Positions 34,201 to 47,592 of a DNA stretch of 64,000 nucleotides are shown piece by piece. The position numbers and the translations under genes were made by a program. Source of the DNA: Spirodela intermedia (Eukaryota; Streptophyta; Magnoliopsida; Alismatales; Araceae); assembly GCA_902729315.2 (NCBI GenBank), contig LR746266.1, positions 2,986,759-3,050,758 on the forward strand. The letters run 5' to 3'. The notes below the pieces were generated by a model. It was given only the letters and a program-made list of their open reading frames with translations, was not told the origin of the DNA and ran no database searches. Numbering within the stretch: the stretch's first letter is position 1; each line of letters starts with the position of its first letter.

Positions 34201-37200
34201 ATGACGCATTTTTCAGTATGGGAAGTGCGCCATGGGACAATTATGGCGTTGAGGGAAATCCTAACCCATCAAGGTGCCTGTGTTGGAGTATATATGCCTG
34301 ATTTAGACTCAGATATGTCATGGATACCGGACATCGATATTAAATCTATAAAGAGGGAGAAAGAGACTGATTTAAATGTCCTGCCAAGTGTGGATGAATC
34401 TGAGCCAGAGTCAAAGAGACAGAAATTGGGAAATGAACCATTCCAAGCAACTATTTTGAAGAAAGAGTTGGACAGTGATACGGTGAAACTGGAAGAAGTT
34501 TTGCTGCACCAGGCAGAGAAGTCAGAGAGCAGTGATCTTGTTGTTGCTGATATTAAAACTGAACCAGATTCCTGTATGAGTGGCTTCCCTGTGCCACCTG
34601 AAGAAATCGTTACTGCTGGAACAGAGAAAATTCTGGCGGAAGACAATAAGTTGGTTCCAAAGGTTGAGTTTCTGGACAATCTCCCTCAAGGTTGCAAGCT
34701 CATTAAGCTTATTAAACTTACAAGACATTCGTGGATCAAAAACTGGGAATTTCTTCAGGATTGTGCTATTCGTTTTATCTGTGTGCTTGCATTGGACCGG
34801 TATGTTTGCTGTTGGTTCTATTGCACTTTTAACTTTATTATTATGCCTATCATGTGATTTTAGGCCGTCTAGCCATCTTTCTGCTTGCATTTTCGATTTC
34901 AGAATGAACAATATACAACAAAACACAGTAGTGAGGAAAATGTGTTTCTTCCAGGCAACTGAGAGAATGAATATTCTGCCTCCGTTTGTATAGTTATGTC
35001 ATCTATATGCATCCATTTTGACGTGCAAGTGAATACTTCATGGTGGTTTTCGCTGTGTAATTATGACAATGTTCAATTCTCTCTTTGCTTAAGATTTCTT
35101 TTTAGTTCTTTATTATCCCTTCACCCAGTGATTTGCATCATGTTGTGTTTTGTAGTTTTGGTGATTATGTGTCAGATCAGGTTGTCGCTCCTGTAAGGGA
35201 GACATGTGCACAAGGTCTTGGAGCAATACTGAAGTACATGCACCCTTCTTTAGTTTATGAAACACTTCAAGTTCTGCTGCAGATGCAGGTTATTTTCAAA
35301 ATGTTTGTTCATCTTCAGTAGCATATTATGTTCTTCCTGTAGGTGTGTTATAACTTATTGTCTCTATTATTATGTCCATTTTATTTTTCAGTGCAGGCAA
35401 GAATGGGAGATCCGTCATGGCAGCCTTCTTGGTGTAAAATATTTAGTTGCTGTGCGACAGGTAACATACTTTCACGAAAATTGTGCTATTAATCTAGGTT
35501 CCACCGTTTTTCTTTGTGGCTTATCTTATCTTAAATCAGTAGTTGTCGTGGTTTCATAATGGAATCACCTTGCTTGCTGTTCTTTCTCACTAAACCATAT
35601 TATAATCTTAATGTTCCTATTTAAATACTTGCAATAAGTGATAACTACGTATTGTGTGATTCTTCCTTTTTCATTCGATCGATTCCATAGTTGGAACCTT
35701 CTGCTGTGGTTTTTCTAAGTGACTCAGCGAATTTATGCGATTAGATAATGTCTAACAGAATGATAATTATATAGGTTAAGTATTGGAGGGCCGTCTGATA
35801 TTCCCGAAATTGTGCAAAATGTCTCTCAGAATGCCAATATCTGCTGACCATCTCTGTCCTGTGTCGTGTGCCTACAGTTGGTAAAATACAGTTGCACGTT
35901 CGAGAAACGAACATGGTTAGCTTAATAAACTGACGCACATCCTTCACGTGTAAGTTTTAGGGCATTGGGCTATTTCAAATTTTGTGTCCTTCCCGCCCTA
36001 GCTTTGACCAATTTGATATCCTTTTCAACGAGGACGTTTTTAACCTCAATGCATTTTTTTTGGAGTCGTGGATAACTACAACTGAAATAAAGTAGGTCCA
36101 AGCAATTAGATTCCTCTGGATGGAGAATCAATGCCTGCTTTATTGGGAAAAAGGGGATGAGCTTCTTATTGGATGCTTTGATCGTTAGTCATTCACCTAA
36201 GATTCTTATTGTTCATAGCCATTAATGGGATGTGATCGGAAAGAAAAAATGTGCTTGGGTATTGTTTCATTGAACCACAACATAATCAAATGGCAATGAT
36301 CTCATTGGAGATTCTATGGATGCTCACTGTTGAAGTATGATCGTTTAATTCTGCCATTTCTCACTAAATTGTCTATACATTTTCAAAATCGGATTTATCC
36401 TGACATAAGGAAAAAGAGTGGATGACTCATTGAAACTTGATTGAGATTATAAACATGTCTTTGGGAAGATTGTACTTTACAGAGGCAGACACTGTGAACA
36501 ACGATCAATTTGTATGAAAAAAATGAAAATTCTTGTCTTTGGAATATTATTTTTGTTATGAATCATGCTGCCTTGGTTTCTTCTTTTCAGTCATAAGTAT
36601 GATTTCATTACTCATTCTGTTTTGGTCCAACAGAATCAGATTTTCCTCTCAAATTACCAAGTCTGGATCATTTTGGGGGATTAGATCACTAGAAGGGGGA
36701 TTTGGATCAATTCTCATGTCCGAAGCCTTTGGTATCTTAACCCAAATATCTGCTTCTTGTATGTATACCAGATCTGCCTGTTGAAGAATCTACATAAGTG
36801 GATCTGTCGCTTGGAGGCATTTTATGCTAATTTTTCTTGATAAAATACACTTTTAAATCGATACATTGGGTCCTTTTGTTTATCATGGAAAACGGTTCAC
36901 ATGTAGGTCGTTTCTGCTCATGTTTTGATTGAATGTGCGACAGTATGGTTAGAAATAACTTATAACCATTTTAAAGGACCCTTTAAATGATTCGTATAAT
37001 TCATTCTACCGGATTTGAGAATTTATGGAAAAAAATGGAAAAAATTGGATGGAAATAGTTCAGCCAAAATTGACAAACATAGTCGATGTTCACTGGAAAT
37101 AGAAGGTTGTTTATTTATTATCATTAGGAGCCAGTGGAACTTGGAAAAACTTACCATATTCTTTCTTATTAGAAGTTCCCTCGAGAAACACAACCGGGTA

Positions 37201-40200
37201 GAAAATACTCGCTAAAATAGTATTAGTAATGGGGTTGGATGAGGAGGGACTAATTTTTTTTAAAATTGTTGTAGATTCATTTTTGGGTCTTCTGGCTTTT
37301 GTTTCATTGTAGCTTATCGAATTAGGAAAAAATCTTGTCTTGCTTGACATTAGGAAACATGGGAGTCCAGAATTTCTTGCTCCCCTCACTTTTCATTACC
37401 TACGCTTCCATTAAGTGTAGACCGAGGTGGCTATCACATAGCTAGAGGATGGTAATAACCTAGTCACCTCATGGTAAAGCAGATTCAGCCAACAATCTTT
37501 CAATCCCCAGAAATTAGATAAGTGGCCCAGCTCAGCTGAGGTTGGCCCAGAGGCAGTGGAGGAAATTCACGCTCATAGCCAGGTTGAGAATTGAGAAAGG
37601 GCAACTAGAAAAACATATTAACACATGTATTAATATGATCATATGTCTAAATTTTTTTGATGATGATCTATGTGCATTGACATTTCTGGTTATCAACTTG
37701 TTGTGGTAATAGTCTTTACAAAAAGGTTTTTTTAGCTGTTTTGCCCCCAGTTTATCTTTTGATTACTTTTTTTTTTGGCAGAATATTCTAATTAGAGAAG
37801 CATAATGGGCTAACTACTGAAACTTCTCTCTTTTAAATAACATGAAATTGTATATTCTTCATTAAATACTAAATCCGAATTGTAGAGAATCAGAGGTTCA
37901 TATCCAACATTAAGAAGAAAGTGAGCATGAATTTATAATGGTTTTCTTTATTGATACTCTCTGTTCTCTTTATTCTTAGTCCTGTCTTTGACACAAACCA
38001 TAATTCTTTACTTTAATGAAGAACTTTTACTTTTCTTGTTATATAACTGATTGTGGAGTTAGAGAACTGTTGTTTCATCTTCTCCATTAAACTTGATTAT
38101 CTTTCCAGGATATGCTTCAAGATTTACTAGGTTATCTTTTGCCTGCCTGTAAAATTGGACTTGAGGACCCAGATGATGATGTGAGAGCAGTTGCTGCTGA
38201 GGCCCTAATACCTGCAGCTGCAGCTTTAGTGTCTCTTAAAGGGGAGGCACTTCATGCGGTAGTTATCCTGCTTTGGGATATTCTGCTCTACCTAGATGAC
38301 TTAAACCCATCCACAAGCAGGTATTGTAATGTCATTGAATGACGAACTACATATTTAGTTGATGCAGAACATTCTCGGCTTTTTGTTACTCCATTGGAAG
38401 GTATTATTTTCTATTGTTATTTCTTGGCCAAGAAATAGTTATCATGAACGTTTTCTTGGTTGGACAATTTTTACGGATGGTAAAGATATTTGTTTTTGAA
38501 ACTCAGGACGGCTTAGTAATTTGAGATATACTATCCTCGTTGAAAACTTATCTACATAATAAATGGTGATATTTTAGTTAAAATCCAATGAAACAATCTA
38601 GCAAACCAATTTCACTAATGATTCGTGTCTTCACTGAACTAATTGCTCTATTGGGTTTTGTAATTCTTTGCATTTAAAATGCTTTATCTGGAAACAGAGT
38701 TTAGGTGGTCTAAAAGTTACTTTATGTGTGAGCTTCGTGTGAAGTTATGAGCGTATCCAGTCGTAAACTAAAATTAAAAAATCCACTGGTAAGTTTGCAA
38801 GTCCTTCTGGACACACTCTGTCGTAAACACGCTGATAACTTCCTGGACACTTAATTTTGGTACACTTACACAAAACTAGTCTTCACACTACTGTCCTAGC
38901 CCTTCTGAGGTTAATTCTTCTCTAATCTGCTAGTTCCCGTGTAGGCAAAACTGTATGATATTTATCTTCGTAAAGGTCCGGCTCTGTGGTGCAGGATATT
39001 TATCTTTCTTTGTGCTGCTTGTGTGACTTGCAAAGTGCTCTGCTTAATTTTGTCAGAGTACCATAACTGACTTTGATTTTATTTTTTGCACAACTTTGTT
39101 TAGCGAGCATGCTACAAACATATGCTTTTTCTTGACGTTGATCCTCTACTATTTTTTTGTGGATACCTTTTCAAAATTGTAGAGTATTGGAAGCACTATT
39201 TATGGTAGTAAATTATAAATGCTATCAAGTTTACTGTCTGAATTATTTTGTTTGAATACATTTTCCCTTTCAAATGGATGAGAAAGATTCACGTGAAATT
39301 TTGACCTCCTTAAAATCGTTTTCTGCGTTTCAGTGTGATGAATTTGTTGGCAGAGTTATATTCGCAGTCGGACATGATGCTAGGTGTCACAGGATCACCT
39401 GGAAAAAAAGAATTTGATCTTAATGAAATATCTCTAGTTGACGAACAGTCAGATGTGATGAAGCACGAAGATAATCCTTATGTCTTATCAACGCTTGCAC
39501 CACGGTTATGGCCATTTATGAGACATATAATAAAATCAGTTCGGCACTCTGCTATACGTACTTTGGTGAGATTTAATTTTGTTGCTTAGCCACTGGTTTA
39601 AGTTTGTCCATCAGCTTTTCTTTTTAAATCCATTAGTTTCCATTTCCGTATTTTTTCTTAGCTAATCTATTCAAACAGTTATTCACCTTTTTTTAAACAT
39701 AATCAGCGACGTAGAGAGATAATTTATGCACACTTGGTGTACTTTTTTAGGAGCGGCTTCTGGAGGTTGGCTTGAGGAGAACATTTTCTGAGCGGACAAC
39801 GAGTATATGGCCTTCTGAAATTTTAGGTGACACTCTGAGAATTGTTTTTCAGAACTTGCTTCTTGAATCAAATGAAGAAATTCTTCACTGTTCTGAGAGA
39901 GTTTGGAGCCTTCTCCTTCAGGTTATTTATCACTTTAATTTAACATGATTGTGTATAAAATGATTTTGCATTATTTGTTTGCCCTGGATGTGTTTAAATG
40001 ACTCAGCATTTTTCTCTTTAGTGCCCAGAAGAAAATCTGGAAGCCGCCTCAAAACTGTACTTTTCTGCTTGGTTACAACTTGCTACTACCCCGCTTGGTT
40101 TAACCTTGGATGATGGAAAGATGTTCTGGCCAGTTGCCCTTCCTCGGAAAAGTCATTTTAGGGCGGCAGCCAAGATGAGGGCTACGACTTACGAGAATGA

Positions 40201-43200
40201 AAATCATACAAATCTTAGTTTTGATTCTTCAAAAGGAAATATCATTCGGGAAAATGTGGATGAACACCAGACCACCACCATGAAAGTCATTTTTGGTGGA
40301 GATAATGAGAAGGCTGTCACATATACTCGGGTAACAACAGCAACTGCATTGGGTGCTCTTGCTGCTAAATTGCCCGATACTTCTTTACAAGTTGTCGTTG
40401 ATCCCTTGTGGAATGATGTTACCTCTTTATCTGGGGTACGAAGGCAGGTATGTCATAACGTAGTTTTTCACCGAATTACTCAAATTTTCTTCAGTTGAAT
40501 TTAAATATCACATCCCTGCAGGTTGCTTGTCTAGCCCTAATTGCTTGGTTCAAGGAGCTCAAAGGCAAAAACCATTCCCGGGTTCATGAAATCTCTATTG
40601 ATTTTCTGGATCCGCTTAGGCACTGGCTTCTGGACCTGCTGGCATGTCCCGACCCTTCATTTCCTACAAAAAATTCCGCTCTTCCTTATGCTGAACTTTC
40701 AAGAACATACACAAAAATGAGAAATGAAGCAAGGAAATTGTTTCATTTGACAGAGTCATCTGGTACTTTCAAAGATCTGATGTTAAGCACTACAATAAAT
40801 TTAGATATGCTCACTATTGATGATGCAATAAATTTTGTCTCAAAACTTTCTTTGCCTCTTGAGCATTCAAATGGGAATGGAACTGAGGAAAGGCACTTGG
40901 ATGATTTAGAATTGTCTAAACAGCGGCTTCTCTCTACGTCATGTTATTTAAACTGCGTCCAGGTATCGTGACTACTCATCATTAAATGCTTATATTACTT
41001 ATAATAGCAGATTCTTTTATATTTTGAATAGCTGGGTACAACTGATAAAGTTCTGACTGATATCAATTCCTTAATCGTTTTCTGGAACAGTGCTAATGGA
41101 ACAAAATGATTTCGCATCTGTTTCTTTTCTTGTGCAGAGCAACTTACATGTTAGTGTGTCGGCCTTAATTGCTGCTGCAGTAGTCTGGATGTCTGGACTA
41201 CCTGCCAAGCTGAACCCAATCATTTTGCCTTTGATGGCTGCAATTAAGAGAGAGCAAGTTAGTGATTCTGCGGCTGAATAAATGTTGTACTTTTAATTGT
41301 ACTAGGGATTTAAAGCGGCGTCTTTGTCTTACAGGAGGAAGTACTGCAACAGAAGGCTGCTGAGGCACTTGCCGAGCTCATTTTTTCCTGTGTTGGACGC
41401 AAACCTGGTCCAAATGACAAATTGATCAAAAACATCTGCAATCAAACGTGCATGGACTTTTCTGAGACACCCCAAGCAGCACTTATAAGTTCCATGGAAG
41501 TTATTGAGAGCCAGGATCTATTAAATCTGGGAAGATCTTCATTCAACCGGAAAGCAAAAGGACAAATCCCATCTGGTGGTGAGGATAGGTCAAAGATTGA
41601 AGGATTCATCTGCAGACGTGGTTCAGAACTTGCCTTAAAATATTTATGTGAAAAATTTGGGTCATCTTTGTTTGATGGACTTCCAAAGCTTTGGGATTGC
41701 CTCACCGAATTTCTCAAACCACTGCCTGATTATTTCTCTGCAAATGACCGGCAAATGATGGAAATGATTGATGAAGTCAAGGACAAAGAACCACAGCTCC
41801 TAATAAACAATATTCAGGTGTGGTTCACTCTCCTATTTACAGCAGTATCATTTGGTTCTTCAGTCTGTGGTGAATGTGGACTTGCATGGCAAGCAACGTT
41901 AAGCATTTTCCTATAGTTTTTTCTTGGTCCGTCTTTCATTTTGATTTTCTTGCATCCCTGTTACATGTAGCTTGTGTCTTCTTGCCCTGTATTAAATTTG
42001 TAACAATTGAACGGGCTTCGATAACTGTCACAGCTCATCAAGTTTTAGATCCCCAATATTCCACTTTTGAAGCTGGGTTTGCGATACACAAATGAATATA
42101 CTTGTTTTTTTTATCTTTTTATGCTTGTTAAATTCACAGCAAAGACTAATGGGCCTGCAACTGTTGAAATTGGTAGATGACTTACTGTTCATCATATTCA
42201 GACACTGTCACCCATATTCACCTTCTTTTTTTTATCATAACCTTACTGTGAGACAGACTCCACATCTAGCCATCATTAATTTTCTGTTTACGTTTCTCAT
42301 TCCATTTCAAATTCTTACTAGTCTCAATATTCCTATTTGGTTGATTCTTCCCCAGCAACTTTTTTTGTCCCCATTGTGGCGCTGTTTTCTTTCATCTTAC
42401 ACCAGTTCCAGCTCCAGTTGAGCTCACTTTTTGTCATCTTCACGAGGTTGTGACTAGTGATACACTTGATTCTATTGACAATGCTCCGGCAGTTTCTGCT
42501 GCAAATCGCAGAGGTGAAGGATAAGAAAACCAACATGCCTGCTCCTGCTGTTGTGACGGCTAGCCAGCACAGATCCTAATCCCTTCTAAACTATCAAATG
42601 AAATCAGTTATCGACATCGTAGGTTTCATATATGCTAATTATTCGTTTTTGGGAACTAACCATCAAGATGACCATCTGGTGACAATTTGGGATCTGGGTG
42701 CGAAATCTACTGGATCCGCACATAATTCGAACTGCATGTTGTCCGGGTATTGCCATTCCTCACAGGGAGGTGTGGTTTATAGAAAAGGTTCTGACAATTG
42801 AATCCTGCACATAACCTGCATTGGGTGTACAGGATCATAGCTGTTTAGAGTGGGATGATCATAGCTTGTAGGATGTGAAGTATACTACGTATGAAGAACG
42901 CTGCAAGTTGCAATCTTTAACGCACAGCTTGGGTGGACAACGGGCCTGTATACATGCGATATTTGCACGGTTGTAATAACAAGCATGTCATATATTTCGG
43001 TCAGTTTTAGAGGCATCTCACTTCTGATTTTCTTCAACTGGATATAGTCTCTTTTTTATGAATAAAAATTATGGTCGGATATGTTGACGATCTAAAATTA
43101 AGAAACCATCCCTTCAATTGCATATTCTTATGCTAGGTCCGCAAATGTTTCTCCAGTATCCATACATAGGGTTAAAAAATATGGAAAATTTCTCTCATGT

Positions 43201-46200
43201 TCGGTGGGCAAATAGTTGGCCTTTCGTTTGTTTTAATGTTGGATTACGTTATCTTATACTCCATTTTTCATTCGAATGATTTGGTTTTATTCATTCTCCA
43301 ATGGTAATACTTGTTTTTTTGGGTTTCTTTTTTTAACATTAGAGTCTAGTTATATTGTCTCATACTAGATGACTGGGTTTTTCCTGCGAAATATTATAAG
43401 AATTTTTATTGGAAAATGTTCGTGTTATGTATCATATAATCATAGCGGATAGGTGCCTTGATTTCTTCATTGCAAAGTGATCTTGTGGACTTCATTTATA
43501 CTTTGACAGGTGGTGCGCTCTATTGCTCATTTGGTGAACGAGTCACTGAGACCGAAATTGCTCAGCCTTCTTCCCACCATTATTGTCTGTATTTGCCACC
43601 CTCATGTGGCTGTTAGATTAGCTGCTTCGAGATGTATTACTTCCATGGCCAAGACGATGACTACTGCTGTAATGGGAGCTGTGATAGGGAAAGTCATTCC
43701 TATTTTAGAACATTCATCGTCTTTGTATGCAAGGCAAGGAGCTGGCATGCTCATGAGCTTGCTCGTCCAAGGGATGGGGTTGGAGCTGGTAGCATATGCT
43801 CCTTTACTAATCGTTCCTCTTCTCAAATGCATGAGCGATTCTGATCATGTTGTAAGGAGCACTGTGACCCATAGCTTTGCTGCCCTTGTACCTCTTTTGC
43901 CACTGGCCAGGGGACTCCCCGTGCCAACAGGTCTAAGTGAAGATTTATCAAGAAATACAGAAGATGCAAAATTTCTGGAACAGCTTCTTGACAACTCCCA
44001 AATTGATGATTACAAACTGCCGATTAACTTGAAAGTTTCATTAAGGAGGTAAAAGCTCTTCTAAATGTGCAAAAACTTCTGTGATGCCTTTGTGATTCTA
44101 TTTACTTTTTTTTTACTTGTCCCCTTGGCATTGTCATGTATGAGAGATGTGTTGATCGTTGCATAATAGGTCTCCTTTTGTTGACATTGCATGTTGCCAT
44201 GGTTTTATCCACGGAACAATTAATAATCATACTGTATCTCTTCTCTCTTGATACATTGATTTGAATTCTGTGATATATTAGGTATCAGCAAGAGGGTGTC
44301 AACTGGCTATCTTTCCTGAGGAGGTTCAAGCTCCATGGAATCTTATGTGATGACATGGGATTGGGCAAGACTCTTCAGGCATCTGCAATTGTAGCGGCTG
44401 ATATTGTTGAGGGACAGGTGTGTAATGGTGGAACGGAACACCGATCTCTAATTATATGTCCTTCAACTTTGGTTGGACATTGGGCTTATGAAATAGAGAA
44501 GTATGTGGATGATGATGTGTTTAAAGTATTACAATATGTTGGTTCCGTTCAAGAAAGGACATCACTTAGAGATTCTTTCAATACATATAATCTTATTATA
44601 GCATCTTATGATGTTATCCGAAAAGATATTGATTATCTTGAAAAGCTCCAATGGAATTATTGCATCTTAGATGAAGGGCATGTCATCAAGAATGCAAAGT
44701 CTAAGATAACAAATGCCGTGAAACGTTTAAAAGCTGAAAACCGCCTTGTATTGAGTGGTACACCCATCCAAGTATGGCTTCTGACCTTTGATACCTTTAT
44801 AATTTTGAAATCTTTATTGTTTTTACTACTTTTGATCTTTCTGTTGATAACTTTGTTTTCCTGTGTGACTTGCAGAACAACGTTTTGGAACTGTGGTCAC
44901 TCTTTGATTTTCTAATGCCAGGGTTTCTAGGTACTGAGAGACAGGTAATTGTTCTCTTGTTAAGAACCATGATTATGCATTTAGTTGGATATTATAAGGA
45001 TCTTTAATCCTTACCGTTTCTATTATTTATTTTTAAAGGAATGCAAATGACAAAGCTTCCTAATAATGTGGTTGTTTGTTATCTTTATCTGTGTATCTGA
45101 TTTAAAATAAATTTGTTTTCGAACCTTCTCTTTTAAACTTGAAGTGCTTTGGGACGAATCTCAGCAATCACATTACGGAAAACAGGGATGCGAGAACCCG
45201 GAATTGTCGTTTTAGACAGTGCTTTGTAAACATCAAAAAGATTATCAAAATAGAGAAAAAAAACTATTACCTGCCGATTCACTTTAGATCACGAAACCCT
45301 TTAGATTTATGGGTTTTAGATGGTACATGCTCTGAACGGGAGGGTACATTTCGAGATAGATGCCACGATCTCTTGGACTTAATGTTTGCAGCTTGATCCT
45401 CACATGTCCTCACTTTTTATAGAAAAAGTAGTGTAGCAGCTGATTTCAGATCTTGACTAACATTATGGTAATGGTTTTGCATCATATTTTCACTACTCAT
45501 TGACTGGGCAACTCCATAGAACCATTATCACTACTCAAACATGACTTGCTGTTTCTTATTCTTTTTTTTTTTCAAAATGCGATAATGGAGTCAGTTCTTT
45601 AATGCTGTTGCAGTTTTCTTTCTATCTTGGGTGAATATCGATTTTTTTAAATGCCAAAAGAGGATTTATCCTCTATGTCACCATTTTTTCTCGAACTTCC
45701 TCTGTTTAAAAATGTCAACATTTTCTTTCCAATTTTTTGCAAAGTCAGTATAATTTTTTTTAATGAGAAGCTTCACCTTTCCTGCATGTGTCTGGCCCCT
45801 CTTTGTCCATTTAGATATTTTTTCTGTTGTTTGATCTTCTGAACTGTTCTAATTCTTTAAAATGAATGTTTCGATGCATGTATCAGTTTTTTTTCTTTAA
45901 TTCATTTTATTTGTCTATTTCTTCTAAAGTCAAGATGTTGCTTACACAGTTCCAAGCTACATACGGGAAGCCACTTTTGGCTGCCAGAGATCCAAAATGC
46001 TCGGCAAAAGATGCAGAAGCCGGTGCTCTTGCTATGGAAGCGTTGCACAAACAGGTCTACTTCTGCTGTATTCAATCGCTATTCTGGGAAAGTTTTCTGC
46101 CCAGGTGATCTTAACTTTTATTAATCTCTGTATACAGGTTATGCCTTTTCTTCTTCGTCGGACAAAAGATGAGGTCCTGTTGGACCTTCCTGAAAAGATT

Positions 46201-47552
46201 ATTCAGGACAGATACTGTGATCTTAGTCCTGCCCAGCTTAAGTTATATGAGCAGTTCTCCCATTCTGATGCGAAGAAAGAAATATCAACAATCGTTGAAG
46301 CCAGCGATGGATCCAAGACGGAAGAAACCATTCCAACACCAAAAGCGACTTCTCACATCTTCCAGGTACCATATAATATATCCGATAGGCGATCAGCTTA
46401 CTGCAGCATTTGTTTACTTTGCTCACCATCTCTTTTATCATTTTCAGGCCCTCCAGTACCTGCTGAAGTTATGCAGCCATCCATTGCTTGTCCTTGGACA
46501 GAAGCCTCCGGAGCCTCTCATGCGTCTCTTATCAGAGGTTATGCCAAGTTGTTCTGATATTATATCCGCCCTTCACGAGCTAGAACACTCTCCCAAGCTG
46601 GTTGCTCTTAAGGAAATACTAGAAGAATGCGGAATAGGACAGGATGTGACAGGAATTGAAGGCGGCAGTGCCACCGGAGAGCATCGAGTCTTAATCTTTG
46701 CTCAACACAGGGTAAACAAACATCCCTATCTCTGCCTAATAACATTCGGTACAATCTGTGACAGTTCTAACAGATTTTTATTTTTTATTTTTTGTTTTTT
46801 TTGTGCTTGTGGCAGTCTCTTCTGGATATTATTGAGAAGGACTTGTTTCAGGCTCACATGAAAAAGTAAGTCTAATCCTCTTCATTCCCTCTGCATCATG
46901 ACATACTTTTTGTGCCGTCATTGACTTTTCTTGTCTAAAAGTAATGGGAAACCTTGTCTTGATGTGAATTTTTCATTCATCTGGTGGGTTAGTAATTCTT
47001 CTCATGCTTATAATTAGCGCATCAGATGTAACGAATAGACCCACACAACATAACCTATCTTGTTCGAGTAGCCTACACGAATCTTTCTATTTATAGTAAC
47101 TCGGTCGTATGGTGTTTGCATAAATGTAAGCAACCACTGGATGGAACACAAGTTTATGTCATAAACTTTATCTGCCGCATATTGAGTCAACCTTTTGGTC
47201 TATCATTCATTATTAGTCAACTTGGTATTCGGTGGAGACGTGAAGAAGCCAGAGCCCTGCCTACATCTTGACGCAGCTTTGGCTGTTCTGAATAGGTTTA
47301 GAAGCCACCCCTCTTGAGTCAACTCGCTCCCTTTTTTAAGCCTTTATCCACCTGAAGGATTTGCCTGGTGCTGGTTGAAAATTCTTTCTATGAAAGATGG
47401 GGAGATTTGGTTGAGTTAAGAAAAAAGTTAGTCTCTATATCTAGTAAATGATAACGAAGTTTTTTCTTTTTTTTTTTTTTTTGGTTTGAAAACTCTTTGA
47501 ATGGTGTGAGTCATCTAAAGAGAGGTCAGCAATGTTCGTTGGTTAGGGTGTA

Positions 47553-47592
<40 letters not shown>

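Noticed and set aside
46169-46861. 230-codon frame starting [10 protein letters not shown]
   Set aside because: It is out of frame with the BTAF1 exons 46138-46365 and only later joins their frame. The spliced BTAF1 reading explains the region fully.
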